A stretch of DNA of 16,065 bases from JAVBTT01 sp031550325. Its GTDB lineage: Bacteria > Bacillota > Clostridia > Oscillospirales > UBA929. The position numbers and the translations under genes were made by a program. Positions 13,867 through 16,065 of this stretch are shown one piece after another. Under the pieces are notes generated by a model. That model had not been told where the DNA came from. It saw nothing but the letters and a program-made list of their open reading frames with translations, and ran no database searches. The stretch is taken from the NCBI GenBank assembly GCA_031550325.1, contig JAVBOR010000041.1, positions 1-16,065 on the forward strand. The letters run 5' to 3'. Position 1 is the first letter of the stretch; every line of letters starts with the position of its first letter.

Positions 13867-16065
13867 ATGATGTTCCAGAGAGTTAAAAAAGTCCTGGGGT
13901 TTGCATTGGCCCTCGCTTTGATCCTTTCTTCTTTCCCCATGGTTTCTCCGGCTGCTGCCGCAAATGTCCCTGAGAAGGCGGCTGAAGCGTTTGAGATCCC
14001 CGAGGGCGCGACCTTCGTCCAGGTGGACGATTTAGGCGTCGAAGGCAGCAAAACGTTTGTGTACACCGCCTCCGTCCTGAATAGCCCGCCCCCGATGCTG
14101 ACCCCGATTTTCTATGTCTACGCCGACAGTGCGCTGGCTGATCTTGAAGCGGCGCTTGACTACATCGGAAACGCCGGTTTGCTTGCGCTGGCTGAAAAAG
14201 AAATGGGCGCGATCGTCGTCATGAACCCCGTCGGAGAGAACTGGGACGCTCAGGACATCGACGTGTTCAAGGGAACCTACAGCTACCTGTCCTATGTCGG
14301 CACCCAAGCCGCGCTTACATACTTCCAGATGATGTACGCCATCGGCGAGGGAAGCGGCGCGACATTCATCAACCAGTACCTGACACAGAACGCCAACCGC
14401 ATCGCCGGCGTTCTGACCATCGGCGGAGCGATGCCTGAGGGCGTTGCCCAAACTATGCCTCTGCCCGCGTACATTGCCAGCGGCACGCAGGCTGCTGTGG
14501 ACTACTATAGAGCGCTCAACGCGACCGATACAACCTCCGAGTTCAACGGCATTCCGATGTTCTACAACGCCGCAAACGACCTCAAGAAGGTCATTGTGGA
14601 CGAGAGCGCCGTTGCGCTGAATGCCGAGCTGGTCAATGACGCCTGGAACAGCATCTTTAGGAGAACTGTTCGTCAGTGCGTCGGCGTAAACATTTGGAGC
14701 TATCCGCTGACCGACGAAGTCTTCACGCTGATGAGCCGCCCTGTGGCCGAAGAGCTCAATCTCACCGTGATTAACAACGGCTATACCGGACTGGTCAGCA
14801 ACGCCGGCCCGGGCTGGTATGAGTTTGTTCCGAACGAGGCGCTGAGCCCGGAAAACACCGAGAAGTTCCCGCTCATCGTCACTCTCCACGGCTCCAACGA
14901 CCACCCGCTGTATGAAGCCGAGAGCAACGGCTGGGTCGAAGTGGCCGGCAAGGAGCGCGTGATCGTTGTCTCCCCCGCAAACGGCTCCGATGTTGCCGTG
15001 CACGCGATGATTGACGAGCTTCTGCTCAAGTACCCCATCGACGAGTCCCGCATCTATGTCGCCGGGTTCTCCCTTGGCGCCATGAACACCGTGAGAGTCG
15101 CGTCGTATGATCACCCTGTCTACGGCAGATACGCAAGATTTGCCGCTATGGCGCCCATGTCGGCGGGAAGCTTTACCACAGAGCCGATTGAAGGCGTGAA
15201 CATTCCCTTCTTCAACACTCTGGGCTCTTTTGAGAACTTCAACCTGACCTCGGTTCAAAACGCCATGAGATTTAATGGCATTGCGATCCCCGAAGGAACC
15301 GCCGACGCGTTCTGGAGAATGGCAGTTGTCGATCCTCAAACCATTGTGTCGTCGTACGGCAAGAACATCATTACGTCGACGTACTATAACGAGGACGGCG
15401 TTCCTCTTGTCAAGGTCGGACGCGGAGACGGACTGGCTCACGCGCATTACGCGGCGTACGGGCCTGCGATCTGGGACTACTTTAAGCAGTTCTCGCGCAA
15501 CCTGGAAACCAAAGAAGTTGGCTATGAGATCGCTGTCAGAGACGGCGCGACCTTCGTCCAGGTGGACGATTTAGGCGTTGAAGGCAGCAAAACGTTTGTG
15601 TACACCGCCTCCGTCCTCAACGTCCCGCCCCCGATGCTGACCCCGATTTTCTACGTCTACGCCGACGAGGCCCTGTCCGACAGCCAGGAAGCGCTTGACT
15701 ACATCGGAAGAGCCGGACTGATTGCGCTGGCTGAAAAAGAAAAGGGCGCGATCGTCGTCATGAACCCCGTCGGAGAGAACTGGGGTGCTCAGGACATCGA
15801 CGTGTTCAAGGGAACCTACAGCTACCTGTCCTATGTCGGCACCGAAGCCAGGCTGACGTACTTCCAGATGATGTACGCCATCGGCGAGGGAAGCGGCGCG
15901 ACATTCATCAACCAGTACCTGACACAGAACGCCAACCGCATCGCCGGCGTCCTGACCATTGGCGGCGAAATGCCTGAGGACGTTGCCCAAACTATGCCTC
16001 TGCCCGCGTACATTGCCGGCGGCACACAGGCTGCCGTGGACTACTTCAAAGCGATCAACGAGACC
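13867..16065 (+). CDS. Large secreted tandem alpha/beta-hydrolase (esterase-like) protein, 3' end outside the window
   Basis: The frame stays open for 733 codons to the window end. AGGAGG at 13854-13859 supports the ATG at 13867. A signal peptide spans about 1-32 (RVKK, hydrophobic core, AAAA). A repeating unit of 513 residues starts at G47 and again at G560. Each unit begins with a hydrolase-like half whose nucleophile elbow reads GEGSG (160-164 and 673-677), so the serine position is Gly and this half is probably inactive. The second half, seen complete once, has a canonical elbow GFSLG with Ser402, an LHG oxyanion segment before it, and HAHY (525-528) as the likely histidine region. The acid residue is unclear; E456 is a candidate. 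It resembles PHB-depolymerase/feruloyl-esterase-like hydrolases. The substrate is unknown and could be an esterified polymer. Confidence 0.85.
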   Translation, partial: MMFQRVKKVLGFALALALILSSFPMVSPAAAANVPEKAAEAFEIPEGATFVQVDDLGVEGSKTFVYTASVLNSPPPMLTPIFYVYADSALADLEAALDYIGNAGLLALAEKEMGAIVVMNPVGENWDAQDIDVFKGTYSYLSYVGTQAALTYFQMMYAIGEGSGATFINQYLTQNANRIAGVLTIGGAMPEGVAQTMPLPAYIASGTQAAVDYYRALNATDTTSEFNGIPMFYNAANDLKKVIVDESAVALNAELVNDAWNSIFRRTVRQCVGVNIWSYPLTDEVFTLMSRPVAEELNLTVINNGYTGLVSNAGPGWYEFVPNEALSPENTEKFPLIVTLHGSNDHPLYEAESNGWVEVAGKERVIVVSPANGSDVAVHAMIDELLLKYPIDESRIYVAGFSLGAMNTVRVASYDHPVYGRYARFAAMAPMSAGSFTTEPIEGVNIPFFNTLGSFENFNLTSVQNAMRFNGIAIPEGTADAFWRMAVVDPQTIVSSYGKNIITSTYYNEDGVPLVKVGRGDGLAHAHYAAYGPAIWDYFKQFSRNLETKEVGYEIAVRDGATFVQVDDLGVEGSKTFVYTASVLNVPPPMLTPIFYVYADEALSDSQEALDYIGRAGLIALAEKEKGAIVVMNPVGENWGAQDIDVFKGTYSYLSYVGTEARLTYFQMMYAIGEGSGATFINQYLTQNANRIAGVLTIGGEMPEDVAQTMPLPAYIAGGTQAAVDYFKAINET
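14005..14526 (+). repeat. Internal gene duplication, first copy
   Basis: This segment of the secreted hydrolase gene matches 15544-16065 at a constant offset of 1539 bases (513 codons) with no visible gaps and roughly nine identical bases in ten by eye. It covers the signal-proximal half with the degenerate GEGSG elbow. The full repeat may extend through the catalytic half, but the second copy of that lies beyond the window. Confidence 0.9.
15544..16065 (+). repeat. Internal gene duplication, second copy (cut by window end)
   Basis: This is the second copy of 14005-14526 in the same frame. Differences cluster in short patches, for example 15660-15690 and near 15980. Other stretches of tens of bases are identical, which indicates a recent duplication or ongoing gene conversion. 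Confidence 0.9.

Overview
The window looks like a chromosomal segment of a moderately GC-rich Gram-positive anaerobe of the Clostridia, most likely the Oscillospiraceae or a neighbouring family. This is inferred from the strong AGGAGG-type ribosome binding sites, the use of TTG starts, a YesM/YesN-type two-component system, a DUF3502 solute-binding protein, a yybP-ykoY riboswitch and intergenic palindromic repeats of a kind I associate with gut Oscillospiraceae. No rRNA, tRNA, CRISPR array, transposase or phage gene is visible.

Layout. Bases 1-790 hold no convincing gene. They contain about ten hairpins, including a composite element present twice in direct orientation (141-290 and 588-735) with partial inverted pieces between. 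Next, on the minus strand, is a metal-homeostasis transcription unit: an extended -10 promoter (4532-4561), a yybP-ykoY Mn2+ riboswitch with a terminator (4343-4512), a P2-type cation ATPase (1692-4319) and a small-molecule exporter made of two fused EamA units (793-1650). Further upstream, also on the minus strand, is a three-gene operon: aldo/keto reductase (7772-8617), beta-hydroxyacid dehydrogenase (6845-7750) and a single-chain fusion of a 12-TM MFS transporter with an alpha/beta hydrolase (4609-6831). It is divergent from a MerR-family regulator (8759-9172). The shared 141-bp gap carries a typical MerR promoter with a 19-bp spacer spanning a 7-3-7 dyad.

On the plus strand, a near-consensus promoter (9201-9229) precedes a YesM-like histidine kinase (9340-11088), a YesN-like AraC response regulator (11091-11861) and a DUF3502 solute-binding protein (11875-13377). 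They are tightly packed and no ABC permease is in view, so a three-component sensory unit is plausible. A third copy of the hairpin pair follows (13401-13460), then a structured region without a recognisable gene (about 13465-13850). Last is a large secreted alpha/beta-hydrolase protein (13867 to beyond the window end), with a 513-residue internal period still nearly identical at DNA level.

How the parts may work together (inference): the MerR regulator carries a cysteine aligned with the redox cysteine of AdhR/NmlR-type aldehyde sensors and would switch on two carbonyl or hydroxyacid oxidoreductases plus a transporter fused to an esterase. That would suit import of an ester or carboxylate, hydrolysis at the inner membrane face and redox conversion of the product. 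The sensor/SBP unit and the large secreted hydrolase suggest sensing and attacking extracellular esterified material.
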